DNA of 61,581 nt from Rhodospirillales bacterium (GTDB taxonomy: Bacteria; Pseudomonadota; Alphaproteobacteria; Rhodospirillales; Shumkoniaceae), in assembly GCA_016776725.1 (NCBI GenBank), contig JADHSV010000015.1:1-61581 (forward strand), read 5' to 3'. Numbering within the stretch: the stretch's first letter is position 1; each line of letters opens with the position of its first letter. Under the pieces are notes generated by a model that ran no database searches, was not told where the DNA came from, and saw only the letters and a program-made list of their open reading frames with translations. The position numbers and the translations under genes are program-made. Shown here in pieces: positions 17,321 to 25,300 of this stretch.

Positions 17321-18457
17321 ATGAATGCTGAATTGGCACACAATATGATGAACACTGAGGAAACAGCAGGCACCGGTTCCGGCCTGGTCCTGATCGTGGA
17401 CGATGAAGACATCGTTCGCACGTCGGTGGTCGGATACCTCAGCATAAAGGGCATCAATTGTATTGAAGCGTCAAATGCGGACGCTGCGCTGGAAGCGCTC
17501 GAAGCTAACGGAGACGCCATTGAAATCGTCGTCTCGGACCTGAAAATGCCGGGGAAAACCGGTCTGGAACTGTTGGGCGAAATCAGAGACCGGGGAAATG
17601 AAGAACTAGAGTTCATCATCATGACCGCCCACGGCGATGCCGAATCGGCCATTGGCGCGCTGCGGCGCGGCGCCACGGATTTTTTGGTCAAGCCTCTGGA
17701 ATTTACGTACCTGCATGACGCGGTCAAACAGGCCGGAGAGCGGGCGCATCTTCGCCGCTCCCAACGCCAGTTCCGACTGAACCTTATTGAAGAGGTCAAC
17801 CGTAAGGCGGGCGAGGTCCGGTCACTGGCCGGAAAGGTCAACGCTGCTTACGAAGATTCCGTTCGCCATCTGGCCGTCGCCGCGGAGTTTCGCGACACCG
17901 ATACCGGCGCGCACATTTGGCGGATTGGCGCCTATTCCGGAATGATCGCCCGCCTCCTTGGCTGGACAGAGGAAAAAGCCAAGGAGATCGAACTTGCGGC
18001 CCCGCTTCACGATATCGGCAAAATCGGCATTCCCGACAGTATTCTCATAAAAGCCGGGAACCTAAGCCCCGAAGAACAGGAAGCCATCAAGGAACACTGC
18101 ATGATCGGCCACAAGATATTGTCGGTCTCGGATCAGCCGGTCATGGAGTGCGCCGCGATCATCGCGCTGACTCATCATGAGCGATGGGATGGCAGCGGCT
18201 ATCCCGCGGGCCTGTGCGGCAAGGAAATTCCAATCGTTGCACGGATCGTCACCCTATGTGACGTCTACGATGCGCTACGTTCTCCAAGGCCCTACAAGGC
18301 GGCAATCCCCCACGAGACCGTGATCGATACCATCGTCAACGGCGATGATCGAACGCGGCCCTCGCATTTCGACCCGGAACTCGTCGAACTGTTCCTCGGT
18401 AACCTCGACGAATTCGACGCCATCTATTCACAAAGCCGGGGACAACCGGGCGTTTAG
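17321..18457 (+). CDS. Receiver-HD-GYP response regulator, predicted cyclic-di-GMP phosphodiesterase
   Basis: 378 residues. The receiver (about 20-140) has VDDEDIVR, phospho-Asp in VVSDLKMPGKTG, MTAHGD and FLVKPLEF. The HD-GYP domain (about 175-370) has the metal-binding HDIGKIGIPD, the double His in LTHHERWDGSGYPAGL and CDVYDALRSPRPYK. The HDxxK and HHE-GYP motifs are intact, so activity on cyclic-di-GMP is likely. An alternative start at the ATG at 17348 would drop nine residues. It lies just downstream of the hybrid kinase, whose C-terminal receiver or phospho-His may pass phosphate to it. This couples the sensory cluster to motility/biofilm second messenger. Confidence 0.9.
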   Translation: MNAELAHNMMNTEETAGTGSGLVLIVDDEDIVRTSVVGYLSIKGINCIEASNADAALEALEANGDAIEIVVSDLKMPGKTGLELLGEIRDRGNEELEFIIMTAHGDAESAIGALRRGATDFLVKPLEFTYLHDAVKQAGERAHLRRSQRQFRLNLIEEVNRKAGEVRSLAGKVNAAYEDSVRHLAVAAEFRDTDTGAHIWRIGAYSGMIARLLGWTEEKAKEIELAAPLHDIGKIGIPDSILIKAGNLSPEEQEAIKEHCMIGHKILSVSDQPVMECAAIIALTHHERWDGSGYPAGLCGKEIPIVARIVTLCDVYDALRSPRPYKAAIPHETVIDTIVNGDDRTRPSHFDPELVELFLGNLDEFDAIYSQSRGQPGV

Positions 18458-18461
18458 TACG

Positions 18462-19343
18462 CTATCCGGCTTTGCTTTCCCGACGGTAAACATAAAGGCC
18501 GGCAGAAACGATCAGGGTCGCCCCGACAACCGTCCAGCCGTCGGGCAGATCACCAAAGACAACAAACCCCAGCGCTGTCGCCCACAAAAGGCGAGAGTAC
18601 TCAAACGGTGTCACGACGCTGGCCGCGGCAGCCTCGAACGCCTTGATCAGGGCGAAATGGCAGCCCCCGCCCATGCATCCCAACAAAACCATCAGCACCC
18701 ATCCCTTCAAGTCCGGCGCTAACCAGACGAAGGGGGCAATAGCACTCATAACAACCGCACCTACGCAGGCCGTATAAATCAGGGTGGTAACGGCGGAATC
18801 CATGTGGCTCAAATGGCGGGTGGCGATCATATAAAACGCGTACAATATTGCCGTCCCCACGGGAAACAGGGCCGCCGTCTGCATAACACCGGCGCCCGGC
18901 CGCACGATAATCAGCGCTCCGGCAAGGCCCACGATCACGGCTGCCCACCGGCGCGGCCCGACCCGTTCCTTGAGCAACGGAACCGAAAGAGCCGTTACGA
19001 TCAACGGAGCCAGAAACAGGATGGCGCTGGCGTCGGCCAGCGGCACGCTGCGAAGTCCGAACAGAAAAAATATGGACGCCCCCAGCAAAATAGCGGAACG
19101 CAGCAATTGCATGCCCAATCGCCGCGTACGGGCCAAACGCGGCAGGCGCGGGCCAAGCACCATGAACACCAGAAGCACCTGAAAGAAATAACGGGCCCAA
19201 ATGATTTGAAGCACGGGATAGGACTGCGACAGGTACTTCGACGTCGTGTCCATGGAGGTGGCGACCAGAATGCTCAGCAATATCCAGGCGATCCCACGAC
19301 GGGCATTTCCCATATTTGCGAATGGTCCGGTAATTACGCTCAT
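18462..19343 (-). CDS. DMT-superfamily (EamA-type) membrane transporter
   Basis: 293 residues with about ten hydrophobic segments in two repeated halves, each with the EamA pattern. The first half begins GIAWILLSILVATSMDTTSKYL and the second FPVGTAILYAFYMIATRHLS. A conserved Pro-rich GALIIVRPG ends the first half. The protein ends with a short basic tail (YVYRRESKAG). Members export or import small metabolites, and the substrate cannot be told. It converges with the HD-GYP gene with only 4 bp between stops. The ATG at 19343 has a weak ribosome-binding site; the ATG at residue 11 is an alternative. Confidence 0.85.
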   Translation of the reverse strand: MSVITGPFANMGNARRGIAWILLSILVATSMDTTSKYLSQSYPVLQIIWARYFFQVLLVFMVLGPRLPRLARTRRLGMQLLRSAILLGASIFFLFGLRSVPLADASAILFLAPLIVTALSVPLLKERVGPRRWAAVIVGLAGALIIVRPGAGVMQTAALFPVGTAILYAFYMIATRHLSHMDSAVTTLIYTACVGAVVMSAIAPFVWLAPDLKGWVLMVLLGCMGGGCHFALIKAFEAAAASVVTPFEYSRLLWATALGFVVFGDLPDGWTVVGATLIVSAGLYVYRRESKAG

Positions 19344-19460
19344 TCATGCCCCGAAATGGCCAAAGGCGGGTTGGCCTACATGGAAATTCGGCTGTAGGAT
19401 GGCTTCGCGCATGCCGAGCGGCGCGGCTGAATTATATGAAGCATACGGGGGAGAGTGTCC

Positions 19461-20459
19461 ATGCAATACGTCAATCTGGGTCGATCCGGCCTGAAGGTCA
19501 GCCGGGTATGTTTTGGAACCTCGGCGGTGGGCAGCACGTCTTTTCAGCAATGGGCCATCGGTGAAGCCGAAAGCCGCCCGCTTTTCAGGCGTGCGCTGGA
19601 CCTGGGCATAAACTTTTTCGACACCGCCGACATGTACTCGACCGGGGTAGCTGAGGAAATAACCGGCAAGCTGCTGAATGAGCTGGCGCCGCGGGATCAG
19701 GTCATCATCGCCACCAAAGTTTGCGGACGCATGGGCCAGCATCCCAACGACGAAGGACTAAGCCGCAAACACATTCTTGATTCCATCGACGCCAGCCTCT
19801 CCCGGCTGGGCACCGATTACGTGGACCTCTACATCATCCACCGTTTCGACGGCCAGACCCCCATCGAGGAAACCATGGAGGCGCTGAACGATGTGGTGCG
19901 CGCGGGCAAGGTGCGCTATCTGGGCGCTTCCAGCATGGCCGCCTACCAGTTCGCCAAGATGCGCTTTTGCGCCGAGAAAAACGGATGGGCCAACTTCGTT
20001 TCCATGCAGAACCTGTATAACCTTCTGTACCGCGAGGAAGAACGCGAAATGAACCCCTATTGCGTGGGCGAAGGCGTCGCGCTGACGCCGTGGAGCGCCA
20101 TGGCCAGAGGATTTTTCGCGGGCAACCGCAGCCGTGACGGCGGCGGCCAAACCCTGCGCGCGCAAACCGACCAAAAAGCCGCCGACCTGTTCTACCGCGA
20201 CTTAGATTTCGCCATCGCCGAACGGGCCGACGAGATCGCCAAAAAGCACGGCGTCAAGGCCATCCAGATCGCACTTGCCTGGGTTCTGGCAAAACCCGGC
20301 GTCGCCTCGCCCATCATCGGCACGGTCAAGGAAACCTACCTGACCGACGCCGTCGCCACCCTCGATATCAAACTGGACACCGACGACATGACCCGCCTCG
20401 AAGACCTATACGAAGCCCGCGCCGTGTTCGGCTTTAGTCCCGACGGACGAAACACCTGA
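19461..20459 (+). CDS. Aldo/keto reductase (first of two paralogues)
   Basis: 332 residues from the ATG at 19461, which is preceded by GGGGGAG. It is a TIM-barrel oxidoreductase with the family elements LGINFFDTADMYS (catalytic Asp, with Tyr five residues later), IIATKVCGRMGQ (catalytic Lys), DYVDLYIIHRFD (catalytic His) and a C-terminal NADPH-binding part with GTVKETYLTDAV. It reduces aldehydes or ketones, or oxidises alcohols; the substrate is unknown. It is close to the aryl-alcohol dehydrogenase-like AKR subgroup and to the paralogue at 21950-22939. The in-frame GTG at 19455 is a less likely start. Confidence 0.9.
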   Translation: MQYVNLGRSGLKVSRVCFGTSAVGSTSFQQWAIGEAESRPLFRRALDLGINFFDTADMYSTGVAEEITGKLLNELAPRDQVIIATKVCGRMGQHPNDEGLSRKHILDSIDASLSRLGTDYVDLYIIHRFDGQTPIEETMEALNDVVRAGKVRYLGASSMAAYQFAKMRFCAEKNGWANFVSMQNLYNLLYREEEREMNPYCVGEGVALTPWSAMARGFFAGNRSRDGGGQTLRAQTDQKAADLFYRDLDFAIAERADEIAKKHGVKAIQIALAWVLAKPGVASPIIGTVKETYLTDAVATLDIKLDTDDMTRLEDLYEARAVFGFSPDGRNT

Positions 20460-20580
20460 ACGACAGCGCGGTCGCGTCGACAGAATTTCCGCTATTGGGA
20501 TGCCATGACGCGCGAGGGACATGGGCGCAATACAAAAAGAAAGCCTGGGCTCCGCCCAGACCCGCAAAGGAACTTTAATT

Positions 20581-20638
20581 ACGGTGACAGTTTACTCTAT
20601 TCCCGCGCCGTAACTTCTAAAAAGTAAACCGTCACCGT
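20581..20638. repeat. REP-like palindromic element (imperfect inverted repeat)
   Basis: ACGGTGACAGTTTACT at 20581-20596 pairs with AGTAAACCGTCACCGT at 20623-20638: 15 of 16 positions match, around a 26-base loop. It lies in the 198-bp space between convergent genes (the AKR and a receiver). The arm sequence recalls REP/BIME elements mobilised by REP-associated tyrosine transposases, but that is from memory, and only one copy is in this window. It could also serve as a bidirectional terminator, since a T run follows the right arm. Confidence 0.55.
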
Positions 20639-20657
20639 TTTTCACCGTTTTCGAGCC

Positions 20658-21068
20658 TCATTTAGCTCTTTGCCTCATAGCTGCGTTGATGCGTGTTACC
20701 AGATGTTCAGGGGTAACGGGTTTCATCAGAAACAAACCAACTCCCAATTCACGTATCCTGTCGAAGGACGATTTATTGCTAACGCCACTGACGACGATGA
20801 CGGGGGTGTTCGAGAGCGGTGGCGACAAATCACTTTGCAATCTCTTAATGAACTCGTAGCCATCGACCCTTGGCATTTCCAGGTCCAGAAGAATCACGTC
20901 CACTTTCGGCTCCGCCCTCTGCAAAGCGGCCAGTGCCGTAGACCCGTCACTGGCGGAAGATATCTTTCCCGTTTCTATTTCCTCCAGATATCTTACGAGC
21001 AGGTTGCGTATAAATACTTCGTCATCGACGACCAGAATATGAAGCTTGGTTATATCGACGTTGGCCAT
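20658..21068 (-). CDS. CheY-like single-domain response regulator (orphan)
   Basis: 136 residues, a receiver only: VVDDEVFIRNLL, phospho-Asp in ILLDLEMPRVDG, VVSGVSN and LMKPVTPEHL. There is no output domain and no kinase gene nearby. The length and the insert after the Asp (QSDLSPPLSNTP) set it apart from the two che-linked CheY proteins. It may serve as a phosphate relay or adaptor for the hybrid kinases of the genome, but the partner is unknown. It lies downstream of the UPF0173 gene on the same strand, separated by a hairpin. Confidence 0.85.
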   Translation of the reverse strand: MANVDITKLHILVVDDEVFIRNLLVRYLEEIETGKISSASDGSTALAALQRAEPKVDVILLDLEMPRVDGYEFIKRLQSDLSPPLSNTPVIVVSGVSNKSSFDRIRELGVGLFLMKPVTPEHLVTRINAAMRQRAK

Positions 21069-21109
21069 GTGGTTTCCCAGATCAAAAGGGTCAGAGTAAA
21101 TAAAGGGAT

Positions 21110-21130
21110 CGAAGGGACCGCGTCCCTTCG
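21110..21130 (-). terminator. Hairpin between the UPF0173 gene and the orphan receiver
   Basis: A perfect 9-bp stem, CGAAGGGAC with GTCCCTTCG, around a CGC loop. On the minus strand it is followed by a T-rich stretch (ATCCCTTTATTT). It probably ends the UPF0173 transcript. Confidence 0.6.
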
Positions 21131-21158
21131 CGGGTGTGGGCGGAGCCCAGTCTACAAA

Positions 21159-21848
21159 CTACAAATCAAACACACCACCCGGTTCCAGAATCTCCACCCG
21201 GCCGCGCTTGACCATTCCGGCGAATTCGTCCGCCGACTGGGCAAGGATGGGGAAGGTTCCGAAGTGCATGGGGATGATGATTTCGAGGTCGAGCAATTCG
21301 TTGCAGGCGAGTGCGGCGGCTTTGGCGTCCATGGTGTAGTGTCCGCCCATGGGGATTAGCCCGATGTTGGGTTGGTGCAGGCGCTGGATCAGGGCCATGT
21401 CGCCGAAGATGTCGGTGTCGCCGGTGTGGTAGACGGACCACTTCCCCGCTTTGATCACGAAGCCCGCGCACACGCCCATGTAGATTGACGCGCCGCCATC
21501 CGCGTACCCGGCGCTGTGCACGGCGTTGACCATGGTGAAGGACAGGCCGTCGGTTTGGACCGTGCCGCCGATATTCATGCCGACGCAGTTGGCAAGGCCT
21601 TGGTTGCCCAGCCATGCGGCGATTTCGTGAATGCAGGTAACCTGGGCTGCGTGTTCGGCGGCAATATCCAGCATATCGCCCATATGATCGCCGTGCCCGT
21701 GGGTGATCAGAATGTGATCAACCTTTCCGATGATCTTGCGCACATCATCCGGGCAGGCCGGGTTGCCTGAGAAAAACGGATCGACAAGAACCGTTTTGCC
21801 TTGGGCCGAAATACGAAAAGCCGAATGTCCCAACCACTGGATTTCCAT
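21159..21848 (-). CDS. UPF0173-family metal-dependent hydrolase (metallo-beta-lactamase fold)
   Basis: 229 residues from the ATG at 21848, chosen because GGGAGGG lies just upstream; an earlier in-frame start would add seven residues. It has the metal-binding motif THGHGDHMGD, further ligands in VNAVHSAG and YHTGDTDIF, and a final His in IIPMHFGT, all as in the UPF0173 family of small metallo-beta-lactamase-fold hydrolases. There is no signal peptide, so it is cytoplasmic. The natural substrate of the family is not established. It lies between two aldo/keto reductase genes and divergent from the second, with 101 bp between the starts. Confidence 0.9.
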   Translation of the reverse strand: MEIQWLGHSAFRISAQGKTVLVDPFFSGNPACPDDVRKIIGKVDHILITHGHGDHMGDMLDIAAEHAAQVTCIHEIAAWLGNQGLANCVGMNIGGTVQTDGLSFTMVNAVHSAGYADGGASIYMGVCAGFVIKAGKWSVYHTGDTDIFGDMALIQRLHQPNIGLIPMGGHYTMDAKAAALACNELLDLEIIIPMHFGTFPILAQSADEFAGMVKRGRVEILEPGGVFDL

Positions 21849-21949
21849 GGTTTTGTATCCCTCCCGCAATTGACCGATCGGGCATATTTTGAAACATTGG
21901 TGGAAACAGGTCCATACACACTTTTTTATCGGGGGGAAAAGGGATCGCC

Positions 21950-22939
21950 ATGAAATACGTTAATCTTGGAAAATCGGGTCTGAAGGTCAGCCGTTTGTGC
22001 TTCGGCTGCATGAGCTACGGCAGCAAGTCCTGGCGCGACTGGATTACCGAGGAGGCCGAGGCCACACCGTTTTTCAAGAAGGCGCTGGATCTGGGCATTA
22101 ATTTTTTCGACACGGCGGATGTCTATTCGCTGGGCGTCAGCGAGGAAATCACCGGTCGGGCCTTGCTGAAGTACGCGCCGCGCGATCAGGTGGTGATCGC
22201 CACCAAGGTTTATAATGACATGGGCGACGGCCCCAATGACCGGGGGCTGAGCCGCAAGCACATCATGGATGCCATCGACGCAAGCCTCAAACGGCTGGGG
22301 ACCGATTACGTGGACCTCTACCAAATCCACAGGTTCGATCCCGAAACCCCCATCGAGGAAACCATGGAGGCCCTGCACGATGTGGTGAAGGCGGGCAAGG
22401 CGCGCTACATCGGCGCGTCCAGCATGCACACCTTCCAGTTCGCCAAGATGCAGTTCGCCGCCGAGAGGAACGGCCTCACCAAATTCGTCTCCATGCAAAA
22501 CCACTACAATCTCGTCTATCGCGAGGAAGAACGCGAAATGATCCCCTATTGCCGCGAGGAAGGCATCGGGCTTATCCCGTGGAGCCCCCTTGCCAGAGGG
22601 TTTATCGCAGGCAACCGAAATACGGAGGGAAGCGGCGATACATCACGCGCCGCCAGCGACGACTTTGCCCGCAGTCTCTATTTCAGGGAGGCCGACTTCA
22701 GGGTCGCGGATCGGGTCGCCGAGGTGGCCACCGAGCGGGGCCTGAAACCGGCGCAAGTCGCGCTGGCCTGGATACTTCACAAGTCAGCCATCACCGCGCC
22801 CATCATCGGCGCTACGAAAATGGTTTATCTGGATGACGCGGTCGCCGCTTTGGACGTCACGCTGTCGGATGCCGAAATGGCGCGCCTTGAAGAACCGTAT
22901 GAACCCCATCCCACCTTAGGGTTCAAGACGAACACTTAA
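21950..22939 (+). CDS. Aldo/keto reductase (second of two paralogues)
   Basis: 329 residues, clearly paralogous to the AKR at 19461-20459: both begin M-YVNLGKSGLKVSR or nearly so, and share LGINFFDTAD-YS, GLSRKHI-D-IDASL-RLGTDYVDLY and FVSMQN-YNL-YREEEREM. The catalytic Asp, Tyr, Lys (IATKVYND) and His (QIHRFD) are present. It differs at the start (CFGCMSYGSKSW), in the loop after the substrate barrel, and at the C-terminus. The substrate is unknown. GGGG precedes the ATG. Its stop overlaps the ctaB stop by four bases on the opposite strand. Confidence 0.9.
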   Translation: MKYVNLGKSGLKVSRLCFGCMSYGSKSWRDWITEEAEATPFFKKALDLGINFFDTADVYSLGVSEEITGRALLKYAPRDQVVIATKVYNDMGDGPNDRGLSRKHIMDAIDASLKRLGTDYVDLYQIHRFDPETPIEETMEALHDVVKAGKARYIGASSMHTFQFAKMQFAAERNGLTKFVSMQNHYNLVYREEEREMIPYCREEGIGLIPWSPLARGFIAGNRNTEGSGDTSRAASDDFARSLYFREADFRVADRVAEVATERGLKPAQVALAWILHKSAITAPIIGATKMVYLDDAVAALDVTLSDAEMARLEEPYEPHPTLGFKTNT

Positions 22940-23877
22940 GATAAGGGAATGGCGCTGTCGGCCAACAAAAAGACGAAAATCGCGAACAGATAAACAATTG
23001 AAAAACCAAACATGGGCCGCGCCGAGGCGTCCGTCGTATCGCGCCAGACACGAAGGGCGTGACGCATGAACATAACACCCAGAATGCTGGCGCCCACGCC
23101 ATACAGTGCGCCCGAAAGCCCGATTGCGACCGGAACCAGAGTGGCCGGAATCAGCAGCAGGGAATACACCAGAATTTGATTGCGCGTTGCCCGCTCGCCC
23201 GCAGCCACAGGCAGCATGGGAACGCGCGCGCGGGCATAATCGTCGCGCCTAAATAGGGCCAACGCCCACGAGTGCGGCGGCGTCCACAGGAAGATAATGG
23301 CGAAAAGCGCCAGCGCGCCCAAATCGACGCCACCACTGACCGCCGCCCAACCGATGACCGGCGGCAATGCGCCCGAGGCCCCGCCAATGACAATGTTGTG
23401 AGGCGTACGGCGCTTCAGCCAGACAGTGTAAATGAATACGTAGTACACGAACGTAACCGCCAACAACACGGCTGCAACAACGTTGACGAATACCGCCATC
23501 ACACCGACCGAGGCTGTGGCCAGAACTGAGCCGAACACAAGTGCGGCGCGCGGGTTCATGCGTCCTGCGGGAATGGGGCGTGCGCGGGTTCGCGACATTG
23601 TGAGGTCGATATCGCGGTCGTACCACATGTTCACCGCGCCCGCTCCGCCCGCGCCCAGCGCGATGCAGACAATTGCTATCACCGCGCTCAAAGCGTCGAT
23701 GGTTCCCGGAGCCAGAAAAAGCCCCACCAGCGCCGTGAAAACCACCAGCGACATCACATTGGGCTTCAAAATGACGGCATAATCGGCAACGCGAAACCGA
23801 TATTCGGGCGCTTTGTCGGCGACAGCCGATACACGCTTTACGCGGACGTCAACTGTTCTGGCCATGCTTTGCGCCAT
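22936..23877 (-). CDS. ctaB: Protoheme IX farnesyltransferase (heme O synthase)
   Basis: 313 residues from the ATG at 23877, which follows GGAGGAAAC; a TTG six codons upstream is less likely. About nine membrane helices. The UbiA-family prenyl-diphosphate site is present as NMWYDRDIDLTMSRTRARPIPAGR (positions about 85-110), and the second Asp-rich loop as FRRDDYARARVPMLPV. It adds a farnesyl group to heme B to make heme O, the precursor of heme A for the cytochrome oxidase encoded nearby. It is 31 bp downstream of ctaA on the same strand, so the two form an operon. Confidence 0.95.
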   Translation of the reverse strand: MAQSMARTVDVRVKRVSAVADKAPEYRFRVADYAVILKPNVMSLVVFTALVGLFLAPGTIDALSAVIAIVCIALGAGGAGAVNMWYDRDIDLTMSRTRARPIPAGRMNPRAALVFGSVLATASVGVMAVFVNVVAAVLLAVTFVYYVFIYTVWLKRRTPHNIVIGGASGALPPVIGWAAVSGGVDLGALALFAIIFLWTPPHSWALALFRRDDYARARVPMLPVAAGERATRNQILVYSLLLIPATLVPVAIGLSGALYGVGASILGVMFMRHALRVWRDTTDASARPMFGFSIVYLFAIFVFLLADSAIPLS

Positions 23878-23908
23878 GTTTCCTCCGAAATGCAATCAAC
23901 CCTTGTCG

Positions 23909-24955
23909 CTATATGGGAATGCGTTTTTCAGCCGCAAGGAATTCAACCAAATTCCAGATGGCGACGCTTAGCAGCGCCACCGCGCCCGCCTGATGCAACA
24001 GCGCCAGCGGCACCGGAACAATCAGCAGCAACGTGGCCACGCCCAGGGTGGCCTGCGCAATCGCCGCAACCAGCAGAACGTCGGCGGATCGTCTCAGCCG
24101 CACGGTGGCACCGGCCACCCGCGCCCACACCCAATACACCATGACGACGGCAACCACGCATGCGGCCAATACCCGGTGATTGAACTGCACGGTCGTAATG
24201 TCCAGGGCGAAATTGGTGTGGAAGGGTTGCAGGGCGTAAAGGCCTTCTGGCAGCCATTCACCGTCCATGGTGGGAAAGGTGTTGTATCCGAACCCGGCGC
24301 TGCTTCCGGCCATGAACCCGCCCGAAAGGATCGTCAGGAATATGAGGAAAACCGGCACGAATGCGCCTGCGTATCCCCCTTCCCGCACCGGCGAACGCAA
24401 CAGGCCAAGCGCCACCCACAGAATGTATCCGTATATGAAAATCGCCAGGCCAAGGTGTGCGGTCAACCGGTAGGGGCTGACGTCCGGATTATCGACCAGC
24501 CCGCTTTTCACCATGTACCAGCCCAGCACCCCTTGCGAAGCGCCCAATACGGCCATGAACAGATATTTCGGCAACTGGCGTCCGTCGATCCATCCGCGAA
24601 CGAAGAAAAAGATGAACGGCACAAAAAATACAACGCCAATCAACCGGCCCCAGAAACGGTGGATGAATTCGAACCAATAGATCGACTTGAACTCGGCCAA
24701 CGCCATTCCGGTATTCAGTTCCTTGTACTCCGGATATTCACGGTAGGCAGCAAACACGGCTTCCCATTCCTGCGCGTTCATGGGCGGCAGCCAGCCGGTA
24801 AATGGTTTCCAATCCACCATGGACAGGCCCGAATACGTCAGGCGCGTGATGCCCCCCAAAAACACCATCGCATAAACCATGGCGCACACGCACAGCAACC
24901 ACACCGCGATCTGTTTTTGCTCGGCGGTCTGAAGATCGGAACTTTTGCGTTCCAT
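23909..24955 (-). CDS. ctaA: Heme A synthase (Cox15 type)
   Basis: 348 residues with eight membrane helices in two four-helix halves. The four conserved heme-binding His residues are seen in FIHRFWGRL, TAHLGLA, FNHRVLA and LLHQAGA. The segment GGITRLTYSGLSMVDWKP near the N-terminus is typical of the alphaproteobacterial/mitochondrial Cox15 branch. It oxidises the methyl group of heme O to the formyl group of heme A. GGGAGGGG lies just upstream of the ATG. It is the first gene of ctaA-ctaB and divergent from the MoaD/ThiS-like gene, with 69 bp between. Confidence 0.95.
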   Translation of the reverse strand: MERKSSDLQTAEQKQIAVWLLCVCAMVYAMVFLGGITRLTYSGLSMVDWKPFTGWLPPMNAQEWEAVFAAYREYPEYKELNTGMALAEFKSIYWFEFIHRFWGRLIGVVFFVPFIFFFVRGWIDGRQLPKYLFMAVLGASQGVLGWYMVKSGLVDNPDVSPYRLTAHLGLAIFIYGYILWVALGLLRSPVREGGYAGAFVPVFLIFLTILSGGFMAGSSAGFGYNTFPTMDGEWLPEGLYALQPFHTNFALDITTVQFNHRVLAACVVAVVMVYWVWARVAGATVRLRRSADVLLVAAIAQATLGVATLLLIVPVPLALLHQAGAVALLSVAIWNLVEFLAAEKRIPI

Positions 24956-25024
24956 TCACCCCTCCCGAAAGTCGTTCCCAGGTATTATATATCGTTTCGA
25001 CATCAATACCCGTTAGGATTACGC

Positions 25025-25300
25025 ATGGCCGCACCGTCTCGCATTCGCTGGTATCCACCGCTCGATTCCGTCAAAGGTCGGGAAACCGAGCTTGTGCTCG
25101 AAGCCCCGATCCTGATGGGCGACCTGCTGAAACGTTTTTGCCACGAAGATGCCGGGCTTCAAAGGTTCATCCCGACGGGCATGGAAGGCGGCGATGTGGC
25201 TAGCTTCATGGTTCTGCAGGGAGAAAAGCTGCTCAGGCCAAGCGATGTGATCCAACCGGGCGCCGATCTCGACATCCTCTCAGCCATCGACGGCGGATAA
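25025..25300 (+). CDS. Small MoaD/ThiS-like (beta-grasp) protein with C-terminal Gly-Gly
   Basis: 91 residues from an ATG preceded by AGGA. The protein ends in PGADLDILSAIDGG, which matches the C-terminal pattern of MoaD/ThiS sulfur carriers, in which the last Gly is adenylated and thiocarboxylated. The middle (LVLEAPILMGDLLKRF, then FMVLQGEKLLRPSDVI) fits the beta-grasp layout. No moaE, thiG or activating enzyme gene is near. Alternative roles are a ubiquitin-like modifier or a sulfur carrier for a cofactor of the oxidase region. Its 3' end overlaps the oxidase-like gene by 21 bp on the other strand. Confidence is in the gene; function is inferred from the ending only. Confidence 0.65.
   Translation: MAAPSRIRWYPPLDSVKGRETELVLEAPILMGDLLKRFCHEDAGLQRFIPTGMEGGDVASFMVLQGEKLLRPSDVIQPGADLDILSAIDGG

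Noticed and set aside
23993..25024. Upstream part of a 435-residue plus-strand frame over ctaA
   Set aside because: It is antisense to ctaA with His/Gln/Arg-rich nonsense. Only its last 91 codons (25025-25300) look like a real protein.
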